A stretch of DNA of 64,000 bases from Chelydra serpentina (taxonomy: Eukaryota; Chordata; Testudines; Chelydridae), in contig JBAIAC010000008.1 of the NCBI GenBank assembly GCA_037349315.1, positions 37,112,001 to 37,176,000 of the forward strand, in the 5' to 3' direction. The first letter of the stretch is position 1, and each line of letters begins with the position of its first letter. Both the position numbers and the translations under genes were made by a program. Of this stretch, positions 1 to 12,577 are shown piece by piece. Below the pieces are notes generated by a model. It made no database searches. It was not told where the DNA came from and worked only from the letters and a program-made list of their open reading frames with translations.

Positions 1-1919
1 CACTTCCAGAAATAAGAATAAGGCCCTGATCCTGCCTACACTTGTGTTTGCTTTCACATGTAAGCAGTCTCATTGACATCAATGTGCTTAAAGTTAAGCA
101 CGTGCATACATGTTTGTAGGATCAAGCTCTAAATAAGGTAAGAACGTAAACAAAATGACCTAATTACTTTGCTCTGAAACCCGTGCTGTAATTAGGATTA
201 GAAGAAGCACTCCTAACTACCCTCTCACCAAAACAATAGCGGGCACAAGTCCACCATTTTAAAGAGTCCATATTTGCCCACAGTGTTATCTGAGACATCA
301 CGTTTTAACAGATGTGTTATCTCAACTACTTGGTACTATATTTTGTTTCTGTGTTGGTATTTCGATCTCCTTCTCTTCCCCCCTTTTTTTCACAGTCCTA
401 ATATTTCTCTTGTGCTCAACCTGCTCTCTGCACCATTTTCTCCCTAATTTGTCACTGATTTTGTAAGTCTCTCTTCAGCAATATGTGAACCCACTAACCT
501 CTGCAATAGAGTCAAACTTTTATATCTATCATGTTTGAGAGAACTAAATTCAAACTCTGTTCCTACTGAGGGTCACCCATCACTACTTGAGATGTAGAGA
601 AACAGACAATGGCAATCTTCCTGGAAAGGTCCCTGAAGGATGAAAGAAGAGGATATTCTGTGGTCCAAAGAAATGAAAAGCCTTAGTTTTATTAAACTTA
701 GAGCTCAGATGCGGTATGGATACTGTGAACCAAGAAAACCATGCCTTGAAAAATGGAATGCTAGATAATGTAACAAATCCTCAGCTTGTAGGCCTTCATA
801 GTTGTTGCTGTTGCAAGTAATGGCTATTTGGAACTTCCCAGGGACAGCAGGGATAGGACACAAATCCCTGTCCTTCAAAACCACAAATGCCTAACAATCG
901 AGCAGTTCTGATTCTAGCCATTAAAGGAAAGTCTATCTAATAAGCAGATACTAGCTGGGTTATTGTAATAACTTTTGCTTAGCATATGATGATGGAAGGG
1001 CATGAGCAGGATTTGTGAATGTATGATTCCTGCAGGCTCAGCTAACTCTTGAAAATTCCCTATGGTTTACATGTTTTAGGCCACTCTTGGGAGTATCAAA
1101 AGTCATTCAAAGACTTTGTAGTTGACAGGAAGCCACTTCTATCTTCTTTGGAATTAAACTTTTCTTCCATTCTTTTTATTTGGATATATTTATTGTATTG
1201 AAATAACAAACACACAGAGACAGTTTCAGAAGGAAAAAAACTCACATTACATACAAATAGCTTTTCACTAGTCAAAATGACAGTGAATCTAAAAAGAAGA
1301 TAAAAGAAAACAGAGGAAAGAAAGGGGAGGGAGAAAGAGGACTTATTTAAGGAGAAAATGCCAGGATCAATCTTCTTATGACCTTCCGCAGCACCTAGTT
1401 ATAATTTGTGTTCAGCATTTTAGAAACACTTCCTGGAATGTTGGCTACATTTTCTGAGAGAATGATGTTCTAAAGACAACATTTTTCTGAGCAGTAGGTA
1501 AATTCCTTATATCTCCTCTATATTCATTTTGACAATGTGGTTCTAATCTGGTATCATGAGGCTCACCAGTCATTGGCTCTCAATAACTCCAGATCAAGTA
1601 TACTCTCTTTCCAAGTACATATAGTTTGTCTTCTGTCAGCTCTGCAAACTCTGAGAATCAAGCTTGGTTCATTCATTCTTGCCTATCTCCACCACTAACC
1701 CATCATACCCTTTGTTAAACCTGTAAATCTCCACTCCCTTCATATTATGTCCTTGTTGATTTCAGTGGGTTATTTCAGATGTAACTGACTGGAATTTAAG
1801 AAATAGTCCTTCAGTTGATGCACAAGGAGAACCAGATTCCTGCTCACTTTCTTTTAGCTGTTGTTGGCTCTGAGGCAGCAATAACACTAAAACACTGTAA
1901 AAATGTGGTTTTGTCACTT
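1..1919. other. Non-genic stretch; one short palindromic repeat
   Basis: Apart from the palindrome listed at the left edge I see no gene, RNA or clear transposon here. Open frames are short and lack recognisable domains. The sequence is AT-rich with purine-rich patches, as is usual for unique vertebrate intergenic or intronic DNA. The right end runs into the 3' end of a minus-strand LINE whose exact boundary I cannot fix. Confidence 0.6.
8..125. repeat. Short palindromic MITE-like repeat
   Basis: The left part (GGCCCTGATCCTGC, then TTAC/CACATG motifs) is mirrored on the right by AAGTTAAGCACGTGCATACA and AGGATCAAGCTC, around the small palindrome CATTGACATCAATG. The unit can therefore fold on itself over roughly 100 bases. 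Similar but more worn units occur near 24163, 34288 and 37075. Such fold-back repeats with a 'TCAATG' centre are common in reptile genomes; I cannot name the family. Confidence 0.5.
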
Positions 1920-2129
1920 CTAGCATTTGCAGTGCTTGCCAACCCACCCAACTGCAGCATCATCTGCACAATGAAGGGTCCTAAGGCCACCATGAAATAT
2001 AGCCAGTTGCCACTTGTTGACATGTGGCATTGACTGAGAGAAACCACAGTGACAAAGTGGATCATCACACAGACCCCATGTGTATAGGCTGGCTGCACAT
2101 ATTCCTTGGCCAGTTTGGAACCCATTCAT
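1920..2129 (-). pseudogene. C-terminal Cys/His block of the same LINE
   Basis: This open stretch of about 69 codons carries 'GQGICAASLYTWGLCDDPLCHCG' in outline (Cys residues spaced as in the C-terminal motif of Jockey-type LINE proteins), followed by 'FHGGLRTLHCADDA'. I read it as the end of the polyprotein that begins near 4390, because order and strand agree. Part of the motif is shifted or lost near 'SQSMPHV'. It has no independent function. Confidence 0.65.
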
Positions 2130-2936
2130 CAGAGTTCAAAGATGATGTGGCAGGTGAAAATGAAGCAGTTGAATGGTCAGATCAATGACAAGGAAACCAT
2201 TCCAAACTTCTTTAGCTGACTACTCACCGTGCCATAGGGTTGCTGCTGACAGATTCCAGTCTAGCAGTTGAGACCAGAATGGATGCCTCGACATAAGTCA
2301 TGCTCCGGGGTGAATGGAAATGTCTGTGTATGGTGGGAGACCTGGATTGGCACATAGCTTTTCCACCAGTCTGGCTGTAGATTCTCTGTGATAAATCTGT
2401 GGAGGGGCTATGTTGCTCAGAACTGGTAGCTATGGGATAGGAGTGTGGCGCAGGGTATCTATGATGATACATATGGTCGAGTTCAATTCAACATCAACCA
2501 ATTTAATCTGAGGCGAATGACATTACAGAGTGCACAGTATTCCACTGAGGAATAACACAGCACCAGAGCCAATGTGCAAAGTGTCTCTGCTCCTATGCCC
2601 CATGTTGAACTGGGTAATTTCCTGATTAGATTATTCCCAATCCTGACTTTGGCAGTAGTCTTTTTCAGATGATCATGGAAAGTCAGAGTAACACCAAGAT
2701 AGACCAGTTTTGCCTCATGTTTCAGTCATTTTCCATTGAGGAAGACATCTAAGTCACATTTAGCACTTGCATTGTAGAGGTGGAAGACTTTCAAAACTGT
2801 CTTAGTCATGCTTGGTTGGAATTACTAACTGCTACAGTAGACTACTATCTTGACCAGGTCAGCATTCAAGATGTTCTCCAATTTGGTGAAAAAGTTTCGC
2901 TGCGGCAGGTGTCATAGATAAACTTGCATGACTGAG

Positions 2937-3443
2937 TCAGGTCATTTGTATACAGATTGAACAGGGTGGGCACAAGCACAGAGCCTTGGGGTAAGCTGTT
3001 GGATTGTGTTCGTCATGAACTTGTTCTGTCTCCCATATGTACCTGAAAACGCCTGTCACAAAGTAGAATTTCAACAATGTCCACCACCATCCTGGGAGAG
3101 CTCTCGACAGTTTTCCCGGAAGACCAGTATGCCATACTGTATCGTAGGCCTCTGTCAGATCCAAGAAAAGAGCGTCTGTCTTCAAGTTCTGTTGAAACCC
3201 ATTTTCTATATATGTAGCGAGGGCTAGGACTTGGTTGTGTGTTCTTCGACCCTTCCGAAAGCCAGTTTGGTTGATGCTGAGAGTTATCTCCACCTCTGGA
3301 GATACACGTTGGAGGACAAGCCGCTCAAAGACTTTGAAGACGACAGATAGCAGAGAGATTGATTGGTAGCTTGCTGCATTGTGTGGGTCCTTTCCGGGTT
3401 TTAGAAGTGCGGTCGCTTTTGACATCCTTACCCTCATTAACAA
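2937..3443 (-). pseudogene. Reverse transcriptase fragment of Jockey-type LINE
   Basis: An open stretch of 168 codons matches the N-terminal half of a non-LTR RT. It has a region beginning ATALLKPGKDPHN, the block 'SISLLSVVFKVFERLV', the 'GFRKGR' turn and motif A 'LDLTEAYDTVW', which holds the first catalytic aspartate. A frame change follows around 'GWWWTLLKFYF', after which the pattern continues in another frame towards a degraded 'PxGSVLxPxLFNLY' region near 2960-3000. No YXDD box survives in frame. The ORF start is not a biological start; the fragment is the middle of a longer polyprotein. It would have copied LINE RNA into DNA at the target site. Confidence 0.8.
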
Positions 3444-4392
3444 CCCGCATTAGGAATTTGGATAGGCATTGATTCTAAGGTGTTTCAGGAACTCTGGTGA
3501 AATATTGTGATATTCTGCTGCCATTCTGGGTTTGATGCTTCTCAGTACAGTGTCTAATTCAGTGCTTGTGAAGGGTGCTATGCACTGACAAAGCAGATTA
3601 TATCATCTGAATTGCCACTACTAATTGCAAATCTGCTGTTTTATGAGATTATTCAGAGGAACCTTTGCAACCTGAAGGAAGTGGCTAGCAACTTGGTTTG
3701 GAGTGACAGAAGGACAGGGCCGCACTGGTGGTTGTTTTGCAAGTCGACCCAGAAGGTTCCAGGATTTCTGTCTGGATTGGGTGAAACTTGTATTCCTTGT
3801 TGTTTCCTCCCATCTTGCTCATCTCACAGCATCTAAGGACTCTAAGTGGTCAGCAATATCTGGATTTCCAAACAGTTATACAGCTTAATAGTTCTGAACA
3901 TATGGCATCTAAACAAGGAATGTAGCCAGGGCAACAGCCTGGACACACAGGCTGCCTTGAAGATGACTCGATGGAAATGGTTGTAGGCTTCGTTGATTGG
4001 GATGGAATGTGACAGGATGGTAATGGTACTTCATTCCAGAGTTTCACTGAATGGTCTCCCTATTAGGTTTCCTGAAATTCCATCTTCTTTTCTTAAAGTT
4101 TTTAACAATCGGCAGTTGACTGGGATGAGTGATGGTCTATGTTGACTATGTGAAAAGTTGTCCAGAACCACACACAATGCTGGTTGGGGGTGACCATTTA
4201 GTGATGTCACCCTGCAGAGGTTAGGTGAGTAACCATGTGACCATGTAGCTGAGTGAAATGTACCAATTGTTTTGGGTCATGTACAAGAACAAGGTCGTTG
4301 TTTGATGCCCGATCCACCAGTCGTTTACCATCTACGTCTGGCTCTGACTAACCCCAGTCAGTGTGGTGGCTGTTGAAATCACCCACATACGC

Positions 4393-5223
4393 ATCTGAGT
4401 GAGTGAGAGTGGGTAACACTGACTGTTTCCAGTGCGCACTGGGTGGCTGCGTCACTGAAATGTGGAGATGAGAACTGGGAATATAACCAAGGAGCAGATT
4501 TGTTGAGTTACAAGGTGCCTTTTTGACTTAATCACTTTTTAGAGAAGAATTAATCTTTATAATACAAATAATAGCATTTTCTTATTGAGATCAATGCAGT
4601 TACATGGAATGTAGGATAAGTCAAATTTTGGCCCAGAATGCTCTGTTGAATTACCTGTTAATCTCTGCAACGTTTTTTAAACCTAGAAAACAGCTCATTG
4701 GTGTTATAAAGGGTTACTTAGTATGCTGCTTTTTTCACCTCTGGGAATGGGTTCAAATCCCATTTGGGTGACAAGTCAAGAGGTTTTGGTGCTCTGCAAG
4801 TCTTATGGGTGGATTGGATAGTTGCTCTTGTAATAAAACCACTGCACAATTCAGCAAGGTTAGCAATCTGTGGTGTGCATTATTGAAGGTGTTGTGGGAA
4901 AGTTTATATGCTACCTATCCTTTCAGCATACCTAACATTATTAATGCCCTGTTTCCATAAGCATTGATCAAACTGAGGAGAAAGCAATCAGTCCATGGTA
5001 TAGCTAACCTCAGGGACTGACGATAGTATAATTTTTGTATTAGATAAATACTTATAACCCTAATATAGATAAGCCCTGCTCCTGTATTCAGGTCCCTAGA
5101 TAATAAGGTGATGGGCACATTAGAAATGCGAAAATTGATTAGAGTCAATTCTAATTTTGATTGAATTTAGATTTATAATAAAATGTCAGTTTTGTCTAAC
5201 TGCATTTTCAGTTGCTGGCATCT
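4393..5223. other. Non-genic; possible old tRNA-derived SINE at 4700-4900
   Basis: No coding signal. The part around 4735-4780 reads CACCTCTGGGAATGGGTTCAAATCCC, which resembles a pol III B box (GGTTCAAATCC), and is followed by a tail including 'GGTGGATTGGATAGTTGCTC'. This looks like an eroded tRNA-derived SINE, but I cannot name it and no A box is clear. Confidence 0.35.
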
Positions 5224-5440
5224 AATCATAGAAGCATAGGACTGAAACGGACCTTGAGAGGTCATCTAGTCCAGTCCCCTGCACTCGAGATAGGACTACA
5301 TAATAACTAGACCATTCCTGACAGGTGTTTGTCTAACCTGTTCTTAAAAACCTCCAATGATGGAGATTCCACAACCTTCCTAGGCAATTTGTTCCAGGGC
5401 TTAACTATTCTGATAGTTAGTAAGTTTTTTTTCAATGTAG
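5224..5440 (-). repeat. CR1 LINE 3' fragment
   Basis: The plus strand starts with AATCATAGAAGCATAGG and runs on through 'GACCTTGAGAGGTCATCTAGTCCAGTCC' in outline. This is the reverse complement of a CR1 3' end with its terminal ATTCTATGAT-type repeats. The copy is therefore minus-strand and heavily 5'-truncated, losing similarity near 5430. A very similar fragment lies at 57775. Confidence 0.85.
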
Positions 5441-8400
5441 GCTAGTGTTTTATAAAACAAAGAGGAAGCATGAATGAACTTCTGAGAGGTACAGCACAAA
5501 GCTGAACTATTATGCTCATGCATCACAGACCATCTTCTGAAAGGAGACTGAAAAATAATTTTTCAGACTTGCAGTATTTTCATAAATCAAGCTAATTCTT
5601 GAATGGGCTTTTCCAGCATTCACAGCTAGTAAAATTAGGTTTTATTATAGCACCCTCTGCTAGTTATTCTAAGCCCTGAGTAACTCTTGATTTTTAAATA
5701 AAATAAGATGCTTTCAGTTAATGATTTAGATGCATTGCCACTATTGCAGGAATCATTAAAATTAGTGTGGGTGGGCCTGGGGAATGGCACCTGTTGAGAC
5801 TAGATGCAGAGCTCCTAATCTCATGAATGATGGGAAAAAAAAACAACCTGGGGAAACTGCAGTGCCACTGATGGTGTATAATACTAATATGCCTACCATT
5901 AGGTTCTTGGGTAAATTAAAGCTGTTGTTGCTGAGAGCTGCTTATTGAATTATTCCAGACAAAAATGAAGATGGCAGTGTGGGTCACAGGAAGGAGAGAG
6001 GAATAAGGACAAAAGAGAGAAAATAGATGATTCTGGCTAAGAAACCATGCTAGAATAAGAAATCTTGATGATAGTCCTTTCTCTAGGAATTTTAGCTGAG
6101 TCCACTGGAAAAAATACCATTTAACATCATAAATATGAATACAGAATACCAGAAATTATATTGTTTTAAAAGTACAGTGATACTAAATACCTAAGCTATT
6201 TTTCATAGGTGATTATATAACATGTTTGAAAGGGATGTGTTAAGTGAAAGATCATTTTGATTAGAACAATCATCAGGTGTTTTCACTGGCTCCTGAGACA
6301 GAGCAGATAAGTGGCTTGGGGTTTCCTAAACTGCTGATTTCTATTTCTGAACATTAAAATAAAACCAATTAAGGTAATCAATGTGTGCAAAGGACAGTGT
6401 CAAAATCCACTTTGCAGTGCTAAATGAACAGCCCCCTTTTTATCCATTTTCTCCCCCCAAGTCAAAACTGGTCAGTAGAAAATGAAAGATTGATTCAAAA
6501 TGTTCACTGCTCTTTTTTTTCTTGGAAGTCAAGGTTTGTTTGGGGAAGAAAAAGAGACTAATTCCTCTACCGAAACTTAACAAAGGAAGGGTAGAGGAAC
6601 TTAATTTAGGATTTGACTATCTTGAATTATGCACCATATATACCTTGAGCTCCATTACAGTCATATTTGGTGGATTGCAGTATTTACCTTCCCCATGGTA
6701 TTTGTTGTGTTCCTTATACTTGGAATGTGGCATACTGTAAATACCACAGTAACTTTACCTACTGTGTTTGGTAAATGTCAAGTTTTAATTGCACCCACAA
6801 TACCATGGGTTTTCTATAGCTTGTTTGGAACAGGCATGTAATTAGCATCTCCCCAGGAAGTTATATGATGAAGGGATTTGTCAACATAGTTTACCTGATG
6901 CTGTTCATGGATGAAGTAGTTAGTAGGTAGCTTTGGGATATGCAACAAGGAATGTGGGGTAGAGAATGAGGAAAAAGAAGAGAAATGGTTTTGTGTGATA
7001 ACGTCACTCCCGCATGTACAAAAGTATAATAACAACACAGTTGAAGAAATTGTCACTGCTGCAATGTAATTTGAAATATGATTTTCTTCTTGATTATGCT
7101 CAAAGTCTTCAGGAAATGTTTTTTATAAATGCATTTGTGAAAGACTGCAAATGCACACAAATATTAGAGGTGCTTAAAATACTGAGAAATATATAATACA
7201 TATTGGGCACCTGCTTTGTTAATATATTGGCTTCAATGGAATTGCAGAATTTTAATAGAGAACAGAATTTGGACCAGGACAAGTTTGACTGACTCCTCCA
7301 TGATGAGTTCTAACGTACGCAGCACTGTTTACATAGAATCTAGAGGTGGGACACATTTTTCACGAGGATAACGCTGTCCTGGGACAATTTCAGCAATGTG
7401 TTAAGCACAACCTGGGCACCCTTCCTCACCAATTTAGTTATGCATGGTTGATTCAGCCACTATTTTAATGAGCAAACATATTAATCAGTGAGTCCCATGC
7501 AAGAGAAACTGGGATTCACTTTTGTTTGTATTAGTGTTTACCTTCCTCCTATTGCAGCACGGGTTAATGATGAAGAATCAGAATTGTCTTCCATCCAGAT
7601 CATTCTTGTAGGATCCCTTTCCCACCTGCCTTTAATTCTCCAATATTATAGAGAAAAACTGAACTTCTGCAGCACTACTAAGTCCATTTCCAAAACTGCA
7701 CTTCATATCTACTTCATTTTCCCTCTTTACCCTGGGTTCCGGAGGGCACAAAACACAATCTTCCTTCGTTCCCCTCTGCCTACCACCTGCCTGTTGAGTG
7801 TTAATCCCAAAGGCAAGATGTAACCAAGTGGTTTTATTTACTTCTATTTCACTACATGAGATATTGTAATGAGCTGCTGTTATTTTTGCAATGGTCTGAC
7901 CCTTATACTTTGACGAGATATGGTGTTGCACAAACCAATAAACAGAATTGCGCAGTATTGCCTTCCATATGTCATGAAGACCCAGTACTGGCCTTAGTGA
8001 AGTAGCAGCAATTTTCCTGGGCAAGCATGAGAGATTTGGCCAGAAATGCCAGCGTCATTAGGATTTCTCAGGAGAAATCTGTTTGTTTCAGGTGAGTCAA
8101 AGAAATATTGATGATCTCAATCAGTTTTCTCAAGTAAGCATTTTAAAGAGGTTTTTATCCCTTTTTTAAGTGATGTTATTACTACTTTTGCACACCACCT
8201 AATTGTATTATATGTTATCTAACTGCAATCGGAAAATATGCTGAGATTTTAAAATGGATGAAAATAACCAACTCTTTGCCTGGTCACATAGCTTACTAAT
8301 TTGTTCTACAGTGTCATGCAGAAGATGCAGGTTCCGTTTTCAGTTACATCAGAGGATGGCCAGACTCTGTTCCTGGTGGAAGAGGGTGTTTGTGTCTTTG

Positions 8401-8552
8401 GCCAATTAAATGTAAGCCTCAGAGCTAGAAGGCTTTAAAGGACGAGAAACTTTACTCTCCAGGTAGGAAGAAAGAAAGTGGCTAGGCTTCACTTATATGA
8501 ATTACAATTGTGCCCTAGTGCATTTTTGAACTGTCTCTTGTTGTATAGTTAG
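5441..8552. other. Non-genic, AT-rich; nothing recognisable
   Basis: Only short, domain-free open frames occur on either strand. I see no splice-flanked exon, RNA gene or bounded transposon. A worn region near 7300-7480 has repeat-like composition but I cannot assign it. Confidence 0.5.
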
Positions 8553-8990
8553 TAGAGCAGGTTGAAACATGGAATTTGAAGTTTTTAGGAAATACTGAAG
8601 CTTTGAAAAGGTTTTTCATTCTGATTTGGAATGAAAACGTGAACGTTTGAAATATCCTGCAGGAAGGAAATGCTGGAAAAAATCATTTTGGAAAAATCAA
8701 AAGGTTCCCAAAATGAAAAGGAGCAGGAGGCTGTTCCCACTCCTGAGGATTCTCCAGGAGTCAGGAGAGTCCTCCACTGTAGAACAACTGAGAACCCCAG
8801 GTCTGGCTGGGGCTCTGAGTGCTTTCAGTCTCCTGGGAACTGGGTACTGGTCCTAAAAGCCCTGGCGTCCCCGGCTCCAGGGCAATCTGCATGCCATGGC
8901 TGCCCCAGAGCCACTGACCCTGGAAGCCACGTTTCCAGACCCAGCTGTGCCAATGTGGTATCTTCGTATCTGCACCAAAATGAAGAGTTC
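8553..8990. repeat. Probable partial hAT-type MITE
   Basis: It begins with TAGAGCAGGTTGAAAC, resembling the left end of the hAT-type elements at 12217 and 34720 (TARAGCTGGGTGRAA). It continues with the same 'GAAAT/TTTTGGAAAA' rich text and then turns into a GC-richer section. I found no right terminus or 8-bp duplication, so the right limit is approximate and the copy may be truncated. Confidence 0.4.
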
Positions 8991-9574
8991 CACTGTGTTC
9001 ATGAGAGGAAAGGTCTTTCTGAACCCATTAGTGAGAATAAAAAACTCAGAGGTTTTGGAGTATTTCATGACTAGTGCCATGAATAACTTTGAGATAAGAC
9101 ATGTTCCATACCTGCTTCTCAGATGCAATGAAGAAGAAGCTAGGAATGACATCCCTTAACTTGGTATCAGGCAAAAAGGGGGCATATGACATTAATTTTC
9201 CTTCCCATTGATGTTCATGTCAAAATTCAGACGCCTGTATTGCTTTATTTTTTAATATGACATCTTGATGACAGTAAGAATGACATAAAGGACAGTTCAG
9301 TAAAGGAGTTATCACATATTGAAAATGGGCCATTTTGGAAACATTTTATCTCAAAGAACATTGAGTAATCTGCCCATTCTGTCTGCCTGATGAAACCTGG
9401 TGTTCTGATACTTGCAGTGAACTGCTCATGAGCAATCTGCCCATTGAGAATTATTCACAGAAAACAATTGGGTACATCATTTTGAACAATAAATGAGAGA
9501 ATTGCAATCTAATGGTGTCCGTATTCAAACATAAAAAGATGCAAAATTCAGTGAATAAATGATTCCTCATAATT

Positions 9575-9720
9575 GTTTAGATTGCGGTAACACTCAAAAT
9601 GTTCTAGGTGCTGTCTAAACATAGAAGAAGAAACAGTCCCTGTCCCAAAGAGCATCCAGTATAAAAAGCCAAAGACGCACAAAAGAGAAAGGGGCATAAC
9701 ATACAGGCAACACAGTCAGG
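9575..9720 (+). repeat. Old amniote SINE/LINE-tail-like repeat
   Basis: It contains 'GTTCTAGGTGCTGTCTAAACATAG' in outline followed by 'AAACAGTCCCTGTCCCAAAGAGC'. This resembles the widespread reptile repeat whose consensus reads roughly 'gtgctaggcgctgtacaaac...cagtccctgccc(c)aagagc'. Related copies lie at 10665 (same strand), 16625 (same strand, worn) and 48965. I cannot name the family with certainty. Confidence 0.5.
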
Positions 9721-10664
9721 GTGATAGGCATATACCTTATTTGCTACACATTTGCTGTTAGGTTACTTTTACAAGTTGAATTCACTCAATTCTCCTCCCC
9801 ACTCACTCCTGTCACAATTAATTTCTCTCCGTTTGTTTCCCCACACCAATGCCCAGCATGGGGAACCTCCAGTGTTCTTACACATCTTACTCCTCCTTCC
9901 TGCATTCTCAGATATGGTCAGTTCATCTACAGGATAAATAAATGCACTCGTAAATAGATCACTGTGTAAGCTAGCTTCTTTTTGGTGTGGCAGAAGAAAT
10001 CAATCTTCAGGAATTGAGTTATTCAAGAGTTATTTGTCCAGCTCTACTGATGGACATAATGTTAGGATGCAGTTATCACAACATGCTGTCAGAACACTGT
10101 GATTTAATTATTTTGTGGCTTCCTGATGATTAATTCAATGACACATGTTGTGACTGTTACAGTTTTGGTACGATTTATATAGCTACTCCTGTGGGGGCAC
10201 CCCAAATTAGTTAAACTATGGGTTGTGTGAGGCAACACTGCTCCAGAACAGAGAGCTGCAGAACTAAATAAATTGCAAATTCCAACCATTTCATTGCATT
10301 TAATGCGTCTGTCATTCATACAATTGGCCAATTATATAAATTGCAAATTTGTGCCATTTCTTAGCATTTATTCTTCTTGTGGGCAATTACAGCAGTCAGC
10401 ATACACTTCCCCATCATGTGCAGCAGCTGTCATACGGAGTCACTGAGAACAAAATTTCTTTTGACTACAGAGCATAAACTGGGACTAAATTTAAACGTAG
10501 AACTGAAACAGAATCTGGAAAAATACAAACTCTAATAAATTGACCCCTCTTGGCAGTCAAACAAATAGCACACATCTTGATATCCGGTGATGATAACACC
10601 GGCACAAACATGAATTAAGACTGAAATGGTTTCCTAGCATGTGCTTTGTGCAGATGCAATTTTA

Positions 10665-10805
10665 ATTTTTATTATTTTACTGTTTCTATCATAGTAGTGC
10701 CTAGAAACATCGGTCAGGGCCCCATTGTGCTACCCACTAGACAAACAGTCCCTACCCCACAAGGCTATAATGCTGATGCTGAGTTAAAACAACATGGTTA
10801 AGATG
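10665..10805 (+). repeat. Old amniote SINE/LINE-tail-like repeat
   Basis: The segment 'GGGCCCCATTGTGCTACCCACTAGACAAACAGTCCCTACCCC' (in outline) belongs to the same family as the repeat at 9575. It starts upstream with a T-rich 'TTTTATTATTTTACTG' stretch and ends in an A-rich patch. It is diverged and has no visible TSD. Confidence 0.5.
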
Positions 10806-12216
10806 CAAAGAAAAAAATGGAGATAATGAATAGAAAGTCTTGATTGGGGCTAACTTATACTGAGCCATAAAAACATCTCTGTGTAGATGATGGTCTGATC
10901 AAGAACCAAGCATTCTGGTGAGCTTGAAAAGGTATGGTTCAACTGGACTATATCTGAACCAAGTCTTATACTGGCCTTGAGCTGTTGAGTTTTGTGGAAG
11001 TTGGTCAATTCCAAGTGCAAGTTGTTAGAACTAAAGGGATCACTAAAACCACACTATTATTGTAGAGGCTGGCCTGATCTGAACCTCTGCTGAGATCCAG
11101 GTTTGCTCGTCCAGAATCTATATATTGAGTCAAAACCCGCACGCAGAATCTGAACACACAGAAATTTGGGAGAGTTAAGATTCAGGTCTTGATTTCAAAC
11201 ACCCAAGTTCATATCTAGGGGCTGTGATTTTGCCCACTGTCAGCAGTTCTGAAGCATCTATAAGCGTAGTATCTAGATGTTGCTACATGATAATCATGCT
11301 ACATGACTTAAATAATGCCCAAGTTCCTAGAAGCATGGGTGGATGCATTTTTATTTTTTTGATGTCAAGATAAATTACAAATAATTATACTTATTGAAAG
11401 GAGACTTCTAAGAGAAAAAATATTGGAGGAGGTCTCTTGCATTTGGAGAAAAATACTTCCCGCTTTCCCTGAAAAATCTCTGAGGGACAGACTACATGTT
11501 TGTTATTATTGTGTCCCACCTGTTGGTGTGACATGACATCTATTCATCTGAAGAGACCCATACAAAAAATAAATTGTCTGAAACTGCAATCTGGAGTTCT
11601 CTGAAACTTAGTGCAATTCATTATTAACTAAGACTGCCCTCCCTAAACAGAGGCTAGCTTGCACAACCACGGTCTTTGTTTAAACCTAACATAACTTTTG
11701 CTGTTTGACAATCTTCACTAGCTTTATTTATGCTCTTTTTCTTAAAATATATTTGAGAACACAAACCATGTAATTCCCATTCTCATGATGTATTATTAGT
11801 TCCCTTCACTATCACCAAGACCATTGTAAACAAGAGAGCTGTTAAAGCAGACAGCCGGACAATGAATAAGGGCTACAAAGATTGGATCAGACGTGCAAAG
11901 AAAACCCTGGGTGATTATGGGATTTTTTGTTTTAGCGTGTAAGTAATGTTATATTAAAGCCACATGGGTTTAAGAAGTGAATAGCGGAGTTGTACAGGTT
12001 TGGATAGAGAAATGGCATACAGTTTTAATTAAAAATGGACTTGGCATGTCAAAATATTTGGACATCTCTAAACATAACCTTCTCTGTCTAGATCAAGAGG
12101 ATATCTTACTATTCCGAGTGTTTCCTACTCTGCTACTACATCTGTTGGCATGGATTATGTGCATTAACTAGCAATAGAAGAACTTTGTACAACAGACGCT
12201 TTTAAAAGCTCAGAAG

Positions 12217-12577
12217 TAAAGCTGGGTGGAAATTTTTGACAAACTTTGGGTTTTTTTTGAGAAAAATGGAGATTGTGACACAAAAATTTCACGAATTTCT
12301 GTTGGTTTCACTGAATTGTTCACTTTAAAGAAAATTAAAAATCAAAATATTTCGTTTTGACATTCTCAAAATAAAATATTTTGATTTCTTTCAGTTTAAA
12401 ATGACTTATTTTCTCATAATTTCCTTTAAAAAATTCAAAATGCTCAATCAAAATGAAATGTTTTGTCTGATCTGAAACATTTTTCTTTTACTTTTTGATT
12501 TGTGAAAAGTTTTAACATTATTTTTTTTTAAAATTTGCCCATGAATTGGAAAATCAGTTGTTTGCTCTCTGTTTCTA
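12217..12577. mobile_element. hAT-type MITE with 8-bp TSD
   Basis: The element starts TAAAGCTGGGTGGAAATTTT and ends ...TGTTTCTA, whose reverse complement begins TAGAAACAG. It is flanked by CTCAGAAG on the left (12209-12216) and CTCGGAAG on the right (12578-12585), a 7/8 match. An 8-bp target duplication is the hAT signature. The interior is AT-rich (AAATTTTT/CATTTTGAAAT motifs) and non-coding, so the element depended on a transposase supplied in trans. Similar ends occur at 18614 and 34720. Confidence 0.7.

Larger units (their letters stand above)
1920..4392 (-). mobile_element. Decayed Jockey-type LINE (non-LTR retrotransposon)
   Basis: Read on the minus strand, three blocks of one LINE polyprotein lie in the right order. 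Near 4390-4353 is an endonuclease-type motif (VGDFNSHHTDWG). Within 3443-2937 are reverse transcriptase blocks (ISLLS, GFRKGR, LDLTEAYDTVW). At 2129-1920 is a C-terminal block with a Cys/His cluster (CAASL...PLCHCG...). Between them are stops and frameshifts, so the copy is dead. Known: Jockey-superclade LINEs encode an endonuclease followed by RT and often a C-terminal Cys/His motif. Inferred: the copy is 5'-truncated inside the endonuclease, and the 3' end lies near 1900. I could not identify a TSD or tail. It differs clearly from the CR1 copies elsewhere in the window; the exact clade is uncertain. Confidence 0.8.
8991..12216. other. Non-genic with two old SINE-like repeats
   Basis: There is no gene. 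Two worn repeats at 9575-9720 and 10665-10805 are listed separately. The remainder is AT-rich unique sequence with short meaningless open frames. Confidence 0.5.
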
